Assembly: GCF_018991925.1 (NCBI RefSeq)
Contig: NW_024748870.1
Coordinates: 3,124,705 to 3,188,704 of the forward strand
Reading direction: 5' to 3'
Source: Homarus americanus
Taxonomy: Eukaryota > Arthropoda > Malacostraca > Decapoda > Nephropidae
Length of the DNA stretch: 64,000 bases
The notes beneath the pieces are model-generated. The model had not been told where the DNA came from, searched no databases, and worked only from the letters and a program-made list of their open reading frames with translations. Of the stretch, positions 12,701 to 27,700 are shown one piece after another. Both the position numbers and the translations under genes were made by a program. Each line of letters opens with the position of its first letter. Position 1 is the stretch's first letter.

Positions 12701-15700
12701 TGAAAGTGGCTCCCACAGACATGATGGCACTTATGGGCAGTAGATAGTGTGGACACAGCACTGCGAACTCTGGTACAGTTTGGCTAGCCCTGCACTACCC
12801 CTCCCATGCAAAGTTGGGTACAGCTCTACCCTGTAGGTGGGTGCTAGTGTCACGGTATCGAACCCTTGGGACAATAGTGCAGTGTACATTAGATTGCTAT
12901 ATTCTTTTATTAATGTAACCGTTGTTATTTTTTCTGAATCACTTGCACGATTATGTGGTAATTTTTTCTTTAATTTGCATCGGTTTTTGTTTTGCTTATT
13001 GCCTCCTAACTATATTCCGTGCCATATGGCCTTGGCTATTGCATTAAGATGGGTCTTCATCATTCTTTTGGTAGGAATGGTCTCCTCTTCCTAATCCATG
13101 TCTTTCCTAGTTGTATTTGTTGGATGAAGTGAATTTGAAATTTTGTCTTATATTGGCAGTTAAAAATTTAGTCTTACTAGGGTTTTGGTGCCTGGCAGTT
13201 TTGGAAGGGCTTTCTACTAGGACACAAAATATGGCTATGGATGTTTGCTAGGACCAGCAGTTATAAAATTTTCTAGAATTCAAAATCTAGGTTATTGGGT
13301 TGATCTTAAAATATTCACAGGGGTTGTGTTGACCAGTATGGAGTACATCATAATGAGGGAGACACTTGGCCAGACACCGCTGATCCTTGCACATATTGGC
13401 TGTGTATACGAAATGGCATTAAAAAACAACCTCGTGAAGACTGTCCGCCTCTCGGCCCTCGACCCCACACTGGGTGCAGTGTGGTTATAGACGACTGCTG
13501 CAGGAAGTGGAACTGCTCGTGAGTATCTAAATACGTGTGACTAGCCTGTGGCACTACTCTAAAATGGATTATGATCTTGAAGTGGCATTTAAAATGGGTG
13601 CAAGGCTAGGAAAATAAAATTCAGTGCTGTACTAGAATTGGAAAGATAATGGAGCCCACCAAGTTTTGTAGTAGAATATGGAGTTACTTTTTAAAGTGTT
13701 TTTGTACTCCGCCAACAAGGGCTTGGTGTGCTTTCATCCTCCCGAGCATTAATTGGCAACTACCTGGCCTAGTTTAGTTCTTTTGCTTACCTTTAGTAAA
13801 GGTGCTGTAGTCAAGAGTTGGTCAGACCTTAGTATAGCCTAGCCTAGCTCTTGGGGTTGGTTCAGAGGTATACAAACCTTCATGTCTCCTGCAGTGGCTG
13901 TGTTGATGAATATGGGGTATACCATGATATTGGAGACACCTGGCCCCACCTATCGGATCCTTGCCTTGGCTTCCTGTGTACACGAAATGGCATTGTAAAA
14001 AAGTCTGCGAGGGACGACTGTCCACTTCAAGGCCCAAGACCACATTCTGGATGTAAAGAAGTTACTGAAAACTGCTGCAAGAAGTGGGATTGTTTGTGAG
14101 TATTGTTCAAATGTATGAATTCTTCTGGTACTGCATTTTAAGATAAATAACTTGGGTATGTGTAATACTGTACATTACTGCACTTGGTAAACAATCTTTA
14201 AGCATATAACAAGGTTAGCAAGAAATGTCCTACAGTAACATCGTAATGGAATCAGTTTGGAGGTAGCAGATGTTTAACTTTTAAGGTTTGTGGATTGGAA
14301 AGCACTTTTAGTGCTTCCATAATAACTGAAATAGAGCCCTGTCCTGTAGTAGAATATTTGAGGTAAACTTGTACAGTAGGGTAACCTTGTTAAAGTGCTT
14401 TACAGTACTGTACCTTCTGGCTGAGGGCATTATATCCATTACACAGTTGTTGGCGAGTAGGTTGATGCATTGAGGCAAATTGAGTGAGTAAATTTAATTT
14501 GATGTAGTTTGCTCAAGTACAATTCATGGGAGTTTTCATTAAAATGCCTTTCTTAAGTAACTTAAAATTTCCTTTGATGGTGTAAGTGTTAAATTGCAGG
14601 ATTAGTAGTTTGTATAACTTAAATAGTACAATAATATTTCACTAGGTTGCAGTATACTACAGTAAATATACTTTTTGTTGTAGGGAGTTTCTTAAACTGG
14701 CTCAGTAGTATTGAACTTTTAAATAGGGTCTTTAGTGCTTTAGTTTCTACTGACCTGGACACAAGCATCTGCCTTTTATTTTCACTAGATTTAAGTGGTT
14801 CTTCTTCAGTATCTTGTTTGACTGTAATATAACTGCAATGCACCAGGCTATAGGAACACGTGTAGGGTGGTGAATAATCATGAATTTAATGTAAATTACC
14901 AGTTTAGTTTTTGTACCTTGCCAACAAGGGTTTGGTGTACATTCATCCTCCCCAGCATTAATGTCTACTTCCTGGTTTAGTTCAGTTTTGCTTACCTTTA
15001 GTAAAGGTGCTGTAGTTAAGAGTTGGTCAGACATGAGTATAGCCTAGCTCTTGGTGTTGGTACAGAGGTATACAAACTTTGATGTCTCCTACAGTGGCTG
15101 TGTTGATGAATATGGGGTACACCATGATATTGGAGACACCTGGCCCCACCCATCAGATCCTTGCCTTAGCTTCCTGTGTACACGAAATGGCATTGTAAAG
15201 AAGTTTGTGAGGGACGACTGTCCACCTCGTGGCCCTAGACCACATTCTGGATGTAAAGAAGTTACTGAAAATTGCTGTGAGAAGTGGGACTGCTTGTGAG
15301 TTTAGCTATATACATTACTCTGTACAGTAGTTAAAAATTGAAAGGTTTGAATTCTGTCTAAATTACTGGGGTGGGGCCCTTTACCATGAATAGTAGTTTG
15401 CTTCCAATGGGCAGTTGGCTTGCAGTGTACCTAGTTAAAGGTCTGGGCACTACCAGCCTTCACTACAATTTATATAGCCTTTACAATATTCAGTACCAGG
15501 TTGTCCCATTGGACTATCTTGCTTTCCATTTCAGTTGATGGAACTAAGACTAAACTTTATTCTACTACTAGATTTATATACAGTCAACCCTCGCTTTACG
15601 CGGTTCCACATTACGCGTTTCCACGTTTATGCTGTACCCTGCTGAAACCGGAATGCTCGCTTTCCGCTGTGCGTGTACCCCTTTATGTGGAGAGTGGCGT

Positions 15701-18700
15701 GAGCAGGGTGTGCACAAGGTCGCCCAGTCATCAAAACCTTAGAGTTCTTCACCCACCACAGCCGGCCCAAGTCAGTGATGGTGAGGATATGGACATTGAG
15801 GGGTTTGACAAAGGCCGTTTAAGATTTGTGGTGGATAGTGATAGAGGTGAGGGCCAATAATCTGCCCTCTGCCTTGGAACCAACCCCTTGTCTGTGTGCC
15901 CAGCCATCTTTTCTAATGTAAGTGTTAGACCCTAATATTATTGAATTTTTTCTTCATTATTAATTGTGTGCATACCATCATAAAATTAAGTTATTTTTAC
16001 TACAATGTAGGTATTGTCTGAAAAAGTGGAGTTTGGGGTGTCGGCCCAGTCTATTTCAATTAATCCCACATGTTACGTTGTTCACTTTACATGTTTCTCA
16101 CTTTACGTGGGCCGCCGTGGGTTGAATTTACCGTGTAAAGTGAGGATTCGCTGTAGTATCGTATTTAAGTAATGGGTTCTTGAGATATGGTACTTGCCAG
16201 GGGTTGTGGACTGAGGGAGTCCTTCATAATATAGGACATGCCTGGCATGACCCAGTCAATCCTTGTATACTGTGTACACAAAAGGCATTGGAAGGTCTTT
16301 TAAGATGACTGTTCACCCATTGGCTTTCCGTCTCATTTGGAATGTAATATGGTTGAGGAAAAAGGTTGTGGGGCATAGAACTGCTCCTAAGTATTGACCC
16401 CCCCTCTAAAGTGACATGCCATTTGTGAAGGACAACTGAAGTACTTGGTTCTTTAAAGCTTAACATTCCAGGGACTCCTATCCACACATTGATGCATTCT
16501 AGGATTTCTATTGGGTTTGCAGATTTGGTATTGTTCATGTCTGCTATACAAATGAATGTAAAGATGGCTGTAATGTATTCTGGAGGACTCTTCGACCTCG
16601 ATTCATGTGCTAATGGAACTAAACTGCTTTGAACGCTTTTAAGCATGAGCAGTTTAGTAAATTGTAATTTTTGGGTGCTTAAGTAGTCCATATATTTTCG
16701 AGTAAAACTATCAATTTTAAACTTTATAGTCTTTGAGCTAGTACTGGAACTTTATTCCTACATGAAGTGGCTAGGTGTTCAGTAAGGTTAATGATAATTT
16801 GTTGGCAAAATTTTTCTGATCTTAAAGATTTTAAGTAAGAGTTGGTTTTCAAACTGTTTGGGTAGACGAGATAATCTACAAAATGCACTTCAGGGTAATG
16901 TAATGGGTCCTAAACTAGTATTGGAATTTGCAAATGCAATAAAATCTCGTCTACTGTGGGTGATGGGCATGCTAGTACTTGTAGGTTTGGAGTAGATGGC
17001 TCCATGGTGCCATGGTATTGTAAAAGGGCACTGGAGGGCAGTTGAAGGCTTGTATAGGTCCTTAGTTTTGTACTAAACCTGACCATTGCCTTTTAATTTT
17101 TCTAGTGGTTGTATAGACCCTAATGGCGTTCACCACGATTTGGGACATACATGGCCAGCTGGTCCATGTACTCTTTGGACTTGTACAAGGCATGGTATTG
17201 TAAAGAAACCTCGTCGGGAAGACTGCCCCCCTCTTGGCCCAAGACCGAACAGAACTTGTGAAATGGCAGAAAGGGACTGTTGTGATGTTTGGGACTGTGT
17301 GTAAGTAACCAGCTTTGATTTTTTCTTGGGTCTTTCTGAAATTAATGTTCACAAATATAACTTCTAAATTACTAGCTCCCTGAAGGAAAACTCAAATTTT
17401 TCCCAAGAGCTGCTTTAAAGTTTGCCTAATATTTCTTGAAGGTTTACTGTATTAAATTTTTAAAGGAAGTAGGCTTAAGAAAACTCCATTGAATTATTTG
17501 TTCAAGTCCAGAAGGTGATGAATTTTGGGATTTCCTAAATTTTGGGTAACATAATAGAGGAAGTGACAGTGGGCCTATTGTCCCATACTGGGCAGTCCCA
17601 TTTACTTCCAACCCCTATTGCTTGTAAATCCATCTGAAGTTATCCAGCATATTGGAGTTAATGATGGGTAACTTGGTTCATGATTTTCAAACCATTGTGT
17701 ATTTTGTGCTTAAATCTAAATTTGTTTAACTTGAAAACCATTGGTTCACTACTGGTTGAACAGTTTGCTTACATTCTTAATGATGCTTTTGTTGATATAA
17801 CTTCAATTTGTACCCCTCCATTGTATCTCTCTTGACCTCTTGGGAGTGCAAATTGAGATGCTTTAAATTATCTTGGTATTTGAGGTTCCTAATGCCTGGG
17901 TTCAGTTGTCATTATTTGCAGTTGTATAGAATTTTAAAACCAAGTTGGTTCTGTGTAGGATATTTGCCTGTAAGCAGGTACATGGATTCTACTTGTAGCA
18001 ATGTCCAACATAACCATAGAGAAGAAAGGGTAAAGGTAAAATTGGTCTTTACCTTTGGAAAAATATTTTTATATTGGTTAGATGCCACCCAGTGATACTA
18101 AAACTTCATATTTTTTTGGCAGGGGTTGTGTTGATGCAAATGGTATACAGCGGAAGATTGGGGAAGAATGGTATGATCCGCTGAACCCCTGTATACATTG
18201 CGTGTGTAAAATTCATGGCATTGAGAAGACTCGCAAAATTTGTCCTAGACCAGTCCCTCGTCCTCATCCTGAATGTGAACGTGTTGTAGAGAACTGCTGC
18301 CATAAGTGGAATTGCTTGTGAGTAGAGAATTGGTTTAAATCTTGGCTTGTGGATCTGATAATGTGTACAGTGAAGCTCTCCTGGGAGTGATTGTACTAAT
18401 TATCTTGCATGCCTAGTACTTTCCAACAGGGTAACTGAAGTTACTGACCACCAGAAGTGGCTGACTAGCTGATCCATTGGGAAGAGGATTAGGTTAACAA
18501 GTTTAGTTGCTTGGTTTTTAAAGGTCTAATTTGCAGGACCAGTGGCTGTAAAGTTTTCTAAAACAGTTTTTATTATTCGTTTTGAAAACTCCCTAATGTA
18601 TAGTACAAATGATTAAAATAACGGCTCTGACAAATCCCTTTGTTAGGAGAATTTAAAAAATTTTCAGGTTGAAATTTTGATGGTTTGGGATAACTTGGAC

Positions 18701-21700
18701 ACCACACAAAAAAAAGCTGCTATAAGGGTAGACTTAATTTTTTTCTCCATAATGTAGCCTTCAGTGATTCATTCTCTGATTAGTACGAAACTACCTGTTT
18801 TAGTTCTGGAATGTTGGCTCCTACAAATGCCTTGCACAGGTCCAACAAAAAACCAAATGCAGGCCCTCAAGCTGTAGTAAGAAGGCATGTGCAGCCGACC
18901 AGTTTTGGCTGTGCAGTGGTAGTTTTGTGCATGAAGTTCCAAGTTGACAAATGTATGATTACTCTTAATTCGCTTGTTTTGCAAGCTCTTCATGCCCAAT
19001 TCTCTACCTGACCTCTTTGGTCTGCAGTAATCTCCATACAGGAGTAACTTGGACTCTTTGACTGCAGAACTGGCCAATAGTGGCGTTTATCAATAAATTT
19101 AAAAATGTGAAATGGTATTGGTAAGTTGGTACATACACTGTACTATAATGGCTATAGCCAGTGAGAAATACCATAATTTTGTTTGACTAAAATGTTGTTG
19201 GAATGACTAACTTGCCAGATGGCATATGCTAAAGCACTTGCTGGAATAATGCTAATTATTTTTTAGACACTTAGAATTGTTAAATTTGCATTCATTTGAT
19301 TCTACCCAAATGATATTTAGGGGCTGTGAAGACGACTTCAAAGTGCATCACAACATTGGAGAGACTTGGGTGGACCCAACTGATCCCTGTGTGACCTGCC
19401 TGTGTACTTCCTTTGGTATAGTGAAGACCAGGAAAGACTGTAGACCTCTGGGTCCTCGACCTAATGCTGGTTGTAAGGTCGTCATTGAAGACTGCTGCCA
19501 GAAGTGGGACTGTGGCAAGTGAGTAATGGTTGATAAATAATTTTATATAGTCCTGTTGATTCGATGTAAACCTATGAGATTAATTTTTAAGTTTTGAGCA
19601 GTTGTCTTCTATCTTTAGTACCCTGGGTTCTGTTTACTTTTGAGCTGGTATTTCAAAAGGGAAATAAGTAAATGCAGTTGCTTTTCACTGGCATACCATG
19701 GTTAGCTGCCAGAAGTGAGTGTAAATGGGTGGTTAAGAGAATAAAAGTGGCTATAGTAATCGAATGTGTAATTTAGTTGTAAATATAAGTTGTTAATATG
19801 GCATGGCTGTAGCTTAATTCTGTAAAAATATTTATTTTCACCATAAATTCTTAGGGACTGTGTAGATGAGAGTGGTGTATCTCACAATCTGGGAGAGACT
19901 TGGGTGGACCCAACTGATCCCTGTGTGACCTGCCGGTGTACATCCTTTGGTATAGTGAAGACCAGGAAAGACTGTAGACATCTGGGTCCTCGACCTAATG
20001 CTGGTTGTAAGGTTGTCATTGAAGACTGCTGCCAGAAGTGGGACTGTGGCAAGTAAGTAATGGTTGAAAACCACCTTTGATCTGGAATAGCTTTTCCATT
20101 CTAGATGCTAATTTAATCTTGGTTAATACTGTAAACTGAAAAAAAAAAATCTGGAGTTGAGCAGTCTTTGGATATTCCTGAATTTTCAGTTCCTAGAATT
20201 TAAATTTCTGTAAAACTTAAAGCGTGTAGAAACCTGCGTTATTCTCACTGGGCCTAGAAGACTTTACTTTAGTGGGGGCATTTATTTACAAGTGCTCTTT
20301 TGGCTTGGCTTTCACAAGCTTGTTGGAAAGTGGTAAAATAAATGGTTTGGTAACTTTTTTAATTTTAATCTCTTGCATTGTAGAATAATTTTGTGAAACC
20401 CTAGGGATTGAAATTGTAAAGGCTGTTCCTTAAATGACCAGTGCACTTGTTATATATGAAATGGTGACCTAGTAGTAAGGTGGTAAGCATTTTTAACCTG
20501 CATGCCAAATGGCACTTTACAGTGCTAAATTTGACTCCTGGTTTTTGTAAATGATGTTTGATTTGAGGCCCTAAATTTTGCCTGCAACATTTGGATTAAA
20601 GGGCTTGAGAATAACTTTCCTGTTTAACTGGTCTATGAATCTCTGGTTCATTTTTTTCTTAAAGTAAACTATGGGAGAATGCAGTATTGAGGCAGTACTT
20701 TCTATCTTCACTGGCTTGAGTAATGAATTTGGGATAATAATTAGAATGGTTAATGTCTTACAATGGTGGGTTTGGAAATTTTGGGTATAAATTTTAATCC
20801 AGAATGTGTTGTAACATTTGTTTTCTCTGCAGATGGAACCAATTCTTAACCCACAATTGATAAAAAAATCTATTTCCCATTATGAATGTATAAATGGGGT
20901 TAATTCTGTACTGTACAAAAATAATCTAGTCGATTATAAACCCTTGAGAATGGCAATTAAATGCTAGGTAGCAATGTGTCCTAATACAGTATTACCTATT
21001 GAGTAATTATGGCTTTATTGCTTGTTGGCCTGGTGAGTTATTGCTAGGCATTAACCTACCTAGGTGTAAGCTAGGCCATATTCTTCTGGATTGAACAAAA
21101 GTAATTTACTCCATTATAAACCCTACACTATGGGTAAATGGTTGGATTGGATGAATGCACAAAGTCTTAACAGTGTTGAAGTGCTGAAGGGCAGACATTT
21201 GGGATTCTTGCAGACCCCTTGGGTATCAACAATCCTTATTGCATGTTACACTAGACTAATTCTCGTTGATTTCTTAGGGACTGTGTAGATGAGAGAGGTG
21301 TATCTCACAATCTGGGGGAGACTTGGGTGGACCCAACTGATCCCTGTGTGACCTGCCTGTGTACATCCTTTGGTATAGTAAAGACCAGGAAAGACTGTAG
21401 ACCTCTGGGTCCTCGACCTAATGCTGGTTGTAAGGTTGTCATTGAAGACTGCTGCCAGAAGTGGGACTGTGGCAAGTGAGTAATGGTTGATAAATAATTT
21501 TATATAGTCCTGTTGATTCGATGTAAACCTATGAGATTAATTTTTAAGTTTTGAGCAGTTGTCTCCTATCTTAAGTACCCTGGGTTCTGTTTAATTTTTG
21601 AGCTGGTATTTCAAAAGGGAAATAAGTAAATGCAGTTGCTTTTCACTGGCATGCCATGGTTAGCTGCCAGAAGTGTGTAAATGGGTGGTTAAGAGAATAA

Positions 21701-24700
21701 AAGTGGCTATATTAATCGAATGTGTAATTTAGATGTAAATTTAAGTTAATATGGTATGGCTGAAGCTTAATTCTGTACAAATATTTATTTTCACCATAAA
21801 TTCTTAGGGACTGTGTCGATGAGAGAGGTGTATCTCACAATCTGGGAGAGACTTGGGTGGACCCAACTGATCCCTGTGTGACCTGCCGGTGTACATCCTT
21901 TGGTATAGTGAAGACCAGGAAAGACTGTAGACCTCTGGGTCCTCGACCTAATGCTGGTTGTAAGGTTGTCCTTGAAGACTGCTGCCAGAAGTGGGACTGT
22001 GGCAAGTAAGTAATGGTTGAAAACCACCTTTGATCTAGAGTAGATCTTCCATTCTAGATGCTAATTTAATCCTTGTTAATACAGTCGACCTTCTCTTTAC
22101 GCGGTTCCACATTACGCCTTTCCACGTTTATGCGGTACTTTGCCGAAACCGGAATGCTCACTTTCCGCGGTGCGTGTACCCCTTTATGTGGAGAGTGGCG
22201 TGAGCAGGGTGTGCACAAGGTTGCCCAGTCATCAAAACCTTAGAGTTCTTCACCCACCACAGCCGGCCCAAGTCAGTGATAATGAGTGAGGATATGGACA
22301 TTGAGGGGTTTGACAAAGAGGCCGTTTAAGATTTGTGGTGGATAGAGGTGAGGGCCAATAATCTGCCCTCTGCCTTGGAACCAACCCCTTGTCTGTGCCC
22401 AGCCATCTTTTCTAATGTAAGTGTTAGACCCTAATATTATTGATATTTCTCTTAATTATTAATTGTGTGCATACCATCATAAAATTAAGTTATTTTTACT
22501 ACAATGTAGGTATTGTCTGAAAAAGTGGAGTTTGGGGTGTCGGCCCAGTCTATTTCAATTAATCCCACATGTTACGTTGTTCACTTTACGTGTTTCTCAC
22601 TTTACGCGGGCCGCCGTGGGTTGAATTTACCGTGTAAAGTGAGGATTCACTGTACTGGTAACTGAAAAATCTGGAGTTGAGCAGTCTTTGGATATTCCTG
22701 AATTTTCAGTTCCTAGAATTTAATTTCTGTAAAACTTAAAGAGTGTAGAAACCTGCATTACTCACTGGGCCTAGCAGGCTTTACTTTAGTGGGGGCATTT
22801 ATTTAAAAGTTCTCTTTTGGTTTAGCTTTCACAAGTTTGTTGGAAATTGGTAAAATAAATGGTTTGGTAACTTTTTTAATCTAACTGTTTCGCATTGTAG
22901 AATAATTTTGTGAAACCCTAGGGACTGAAATTGTAAAGGCTGTTCCTTAAATGACCAGTGCACTTGTTAGATGTGAACTGGTGTCCTAGTAGTAAGGTGG
23001 TAAGCATTTTTAACCTGCATGACAAATGGCACTTTACTGTGCTTAAATTTGGGACTCCTGGTTTTTGTAAATGTGTGATTTGAGGCCCTAATTTTGCCTG
23101 CAACAATTGGATTAAAGGGCTTGAGAATAACTTTCCGGTGTTCAACTGGTCTATGAATCTCTGGTTCCTTTTTTCTTGAAGTAAACTATGGGAGAATGCA
23201 ATATTGAGGCAGAGTACATTCTATTTTCACTGGCTTGAGTAATGAATTGGAGATAATAATTAGAATGGTTAATTTCTTGCAATGGTGGGTTTGGAAGTTT
23301 TGGGTATAAATTTTCATCCAGAATGTGTTGCTTGAATTTTGTATTCTCTTTGCGGATGGGACCAATTTTTATCCCACAATTGATAAAAATTCTATTCCCT
23401 TTTGAATATATAAATGGGGTTAATTCTGTACTGTACAAAAATAATCTAGTCCAATATAAACCTTTGGAGAATGGCAATTAAATGCCAGGTAGCAATGTGT
23501 CCTAATAGTGTTACTTATCAAGTAATTATTAGATGTTTTATTCCCTGTTGGCCTGGCGAGTTATTGCTAGGCATTAACATACCTAGGTGTAAGCTAGGCT
23601 GTCTCATTCTGGATTGAACAAAAATAATCTAGTCCATTATAAACCCTACACTATGGGTAAATGGTTGGAGTGGATTAATGCAGAAAGTCTCTCGACCACT
23701 CTTAGTGCTGAAGGGTAGACATTTGGGAATCTTGCAGACACCCCCTTGGATATTAACTGAATCATTATTGCATGTTACACTAGACTAATTCTCATTGACT
23801 AATTTATTAGGGACTGTGTAGATGAGAGAGGTGTATCTCGCAATCTGGGGGAGACTTGGGTGGACCCAACTGATCCCTGTGTGACCTGCCTGTGTACATC
23901 CTTTGGTATAGTGAAGACCAGGAAAGACTGTAGGCCTCTGGGTCCTCGACCTAATGCTGGTTGTAAGGTTGTCATTGAAGACTGCTGCCAGAAGTGGGAC
24001 TGTGGCAAGTAAGTCGAGATTACCCAATTTTTTTTGGTGATCCTGATGTTTTTAGGGTATTCATTTTCAGACCCTGTAGATCTGTTCCTACAGTGCATTT
24101 ATTTGGTATATTCAGACTTTACAGTAGTTAGTAATGAAGGTCTCGAGTAACCTTGGGTTAAGGTAAAAGATACTTCTGCTGGTAATTATATGGATGAATA
24201 AAGTGTTTTATTGTCAAGACAGGCTTTGCTGTTGTATGAAGAAAAACCTTGATGCAGTATTTGTGTACATGCAAGTTAATTTTTAACATGGCAGAGCTTA
24301 ATTCTGTCTGAAATAACTTTTTTGATCTATAGGGACTGTAAAGATGCAAGTGGATTCTCACATAATCTAGGGGACACTTGGGTGGACCCAACTGATCCCT
24401 GTGTGACCTGCCTGTGTACAGTCTTTGGTATACAGAAGTCGAGCAAGCTGTGTCCATCTCTGGGTCCTCGACCTGGTCCTGGTTGCAGGGTTGTCGTTGT
24501 TGATTGTTGCCAGAAGTGGGATTGTGGCGAGTAAGTAATGATTGAATCTTTTCTATAGTTCTGGTGCTTTTCTAAACATTTAGTTTCTCTGTAGTTGCCA
24601 AAATCCAATATACTGTGGGTATGCTTTAGTCCTGTATCTCGGAGCTGGCAATTAAGAGTTAAGGTTTAACTTCACTGCTGATAGCTGCTGTACTTGGGTG

Positions 24701-27700
24701 AAGTGTTGTATTGGCTTGTTGGTGGTAAAGCAGTTTCTTGAGTTGGTCCTATACCTGAATCTGGGTGTAAAATTCTGGGGGGGGGCCAATTGGTACTTTT
24801 AGATTGGGATGTGGGATAGCCAATACAATATTGCAGAGTACCTTGATGGCATTATTCTTAAGTTAGAGGCATAACTCGTCAGGTTTCATAGTGCTTTTTG
24901 GGAATTTAATTTGTACAGTAAGCTTTATCATTGCAAAACTTGTAAACCCTAATGAATACCAGGACTGTGGCAAGTGAGTAATGGTTTAAAAAAATTGTAA
25001 ATTAATCTTCATGTCTGGCTTGGCTGTTGCAATACCTGATTAAATCTTTTAGTTCTTAATGAATAATAATTTCTCAGGGACTGTAAGGATCAGAATGGTG
25101 TGCATCATAATGTGGGAGATACTTGGGTAGACCCAAGAGATCCCTGTATGACCTGCCTGTGTACATACTCTGGTATTGTTAAGTCCAAGAAAGACTGTCC
25201 ATCTCCTGGTCCTCGACCTAATGCTGGTTGCAAGATTGTCGTTGAAGACTGCTGCCAGACGTGGGACTGTGGCAAGTGAGTAATGGTTGATAAATAATGT
25301 AATCTAGAAAGGTGGTTTCCAGAAGATTGGTTATCAGGATAATGTAGAGCTAGTAAGGCTATAGACGACCATCTACAGTGGGGTTTAAGTCCTTGACAGT
25401 ACTTGGCCTATCAAGTATCTGAAGTTCTTGGGTATGGAGGGGAGTCTTAAACCCATGCTGTGGTTTAGGCATAATGTGATGACTAATGCTATTGGCAGAT
25501 CACAATAGTGTATACTGAATTGGATGCCAGACATGTCTAAGTGTTGAAATCCTTTGACCTGACTACATCATGAATTTTAAAAGGTTAGGGATGGTTGGTG
25601 TGGGATGATGCTAGACAATTGGTATTTTTAACTAACTTTGGACAGTTTTCTGCTAATGCTTGAACTATTTTGTTCTACAGGGCTTGTTAGTGGTAGTAAA
25701 GATACTGCCTAAATGTTCTGAATGCATTCTTTCAAGCTGATGTTGAATTAAACATTAGGTAAAAAGTAGTGCTAATAAATTCTAGATTACTTAAACTAGA
25801 GAAATTAAAGTATGCCCTTGGCAAGCCACTTAAAGGAGCTACTATAGTGATAGTAATTTTTACTTAGTTTTGTACTAAAGTTAGTATTGTGAATATTGGG
25901 GTTTAGGCATGTCAATACAGGGTATAGATATTTATATATTCTCTCAATGCTGACCAATTGGATGTATCAAATGGTTTGTATTTGTGTATCCTGTTGTTGG
26001 ATAATAGATATTTGAATAAGTAAATGGTAGGGACTGACTTGGCTGTTGCAATACAAAATTAACTTGACTAGTTCTTAATGAATAATAATTTCTCAGGGAC
26101 TGTAAGGATCAGAATGGTGTGCATCATAATGTGGGAGATACTTGGGTGGACCCAAGAGATCCCTGTATGACCTGCCTGTGTACATACTCTGGTATTGTCA
26201 AGTCCAAGAAAGACTGTCCATCTCCTGGTCCTCGACCTAATGCTGGTTGTGAGATTGTCGTTGAAGACTGCTGTCAGAAGTGGGACTGTGGCAAGTGAGT
26301 AATGGTTTAAAAAGAATTGTAAATTAATCTTCATGTCTGGCTTGGCTGTTGCAATACCAGATTAAATCTTTTAGTTCTTGATGAAGAATTATTTTCAGGG
26401 ACTGTAAGGATCAGAATGGTGTGCATCATAATGTGGGAGATACTTGGGTGGACCCAAGAGATCCCTGTATGACCTGCCTGTGTACATACTCTGGTATTGT
26501 TAAGTCCAAGAAAGACTGTCCATCTCCTGGTCCTCGACCTAATGCTGGCTGCAAGATTGTCGTTGAAGACTGCTGCCAGACGTGGGACTGTGGCAAGTGA
26601 GTAATGGTTGATAAATAATGTAATCTAGAAAGGTGGTTTCCAGAAGATTGGTTATCAGGATAATGTAGAGCTAGTAAGGCTATAGACGACCATCTACAGT
26701 GGGGTTTAAGTCCTTGACAGTACTTGGCCTATCAAGTATCTGAAGTTCTTGGTTATGGAGGGAAGTCTTAAACCCATGCTGTGGTTTAGGCATAATGTGA
26801 TATGACTAATGCTATTGGCAGATCACAATAGTGTATACTGAATTGGATGCCAGACATGTCTAAGTGTTGAAATCCTTTGACCTGACTACATCATGAATTT
26901 TAAAAGGTTAGGGATGGTTGTTGTGGGATGATGCTAGACAATTGGTATTTTTAACTAACTTTGGACAGTTTTCTGCTAATGCTTGAACTATTTTGTTCTA
27001 CAGGGATTGTTAGTGGTAGTAAAGATACTGCCTAAATGTTCTGAATGCTTTCTTTCAAGCTGATGTTGAATTAAACATTAGGTAAAATGTAGTGCTAATA
27101 AATTCTAGATTACTTAAACTAGAGAAATTAAAGTATGCCCTTGGCAAGCCACTTAAAGGAGCTACTATAGTGATAGTAATTTTTACTTAGTTTTGTACTA
27201 AAGTTAGTATTGTGAATATTGGGGTTTAGGCATGTCAATACAGGGTATAGATATTTATATATTCTCTCAATGCTGACCAATTGGATGTATCAAATGGTTT
27301 GTATTTGTGTATCCTGTTGGATAATAGATATTTGAATAAGTAAATGGTAGGGAATGACTTGGCTGTTGCAATACAAAATTAAATTGACTAGTTCTTAATG
27401 AATAATAATTTCTCAGGGACTGTAAGGATCAGAATGGTGTGCATCATAATGTGGGAGATACTTGGGTGGACCCAAGAGATCCCTGTATGACCTGCCTGTG
27501 TACATACTCTGGTATTGTCAAGTCAAGAAAGACTGTCCATCTCCTGGTCCTCGACCTAATGCGCAGTTGTGAATTGTCGTTGAAGACTGTTGTCAGAAGT
27601 GGGACTGTAACTTAGAGTGAGTAATGGTTTAAAAAATTATGTAGGGTAATCTTCATGTCTGGCTTGGCTGTTGCAATACGAGATTAAATCTTTTAGTTCT

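Larger units (their letters stand above)
13720..15295 (+). repeat. ~1.2-kb tandem duplication carrying VWC4 and VWC5
   Basis: The sequence from about 13720 to 14095 recurs at about 14915-15295, including the intron words ccaacaaggg and gcattaat upstream of each exon. The remaining intron sequence has diverged. Confidence 0.85.
19321..24008 (+). repeat. ~1.96-kb two-exon tandem duplication (VWC8-9, 10-11, 12)
   Basis: Exon starts at 19321 and 21278 are 1,957 bp apart; 21278 to 23811 is 2,533 bp, or ~1,960 once the MITE and its TA are removed. Both introns of the unit are conserved between copies, including long non-coding words. Confidence 0.92.
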
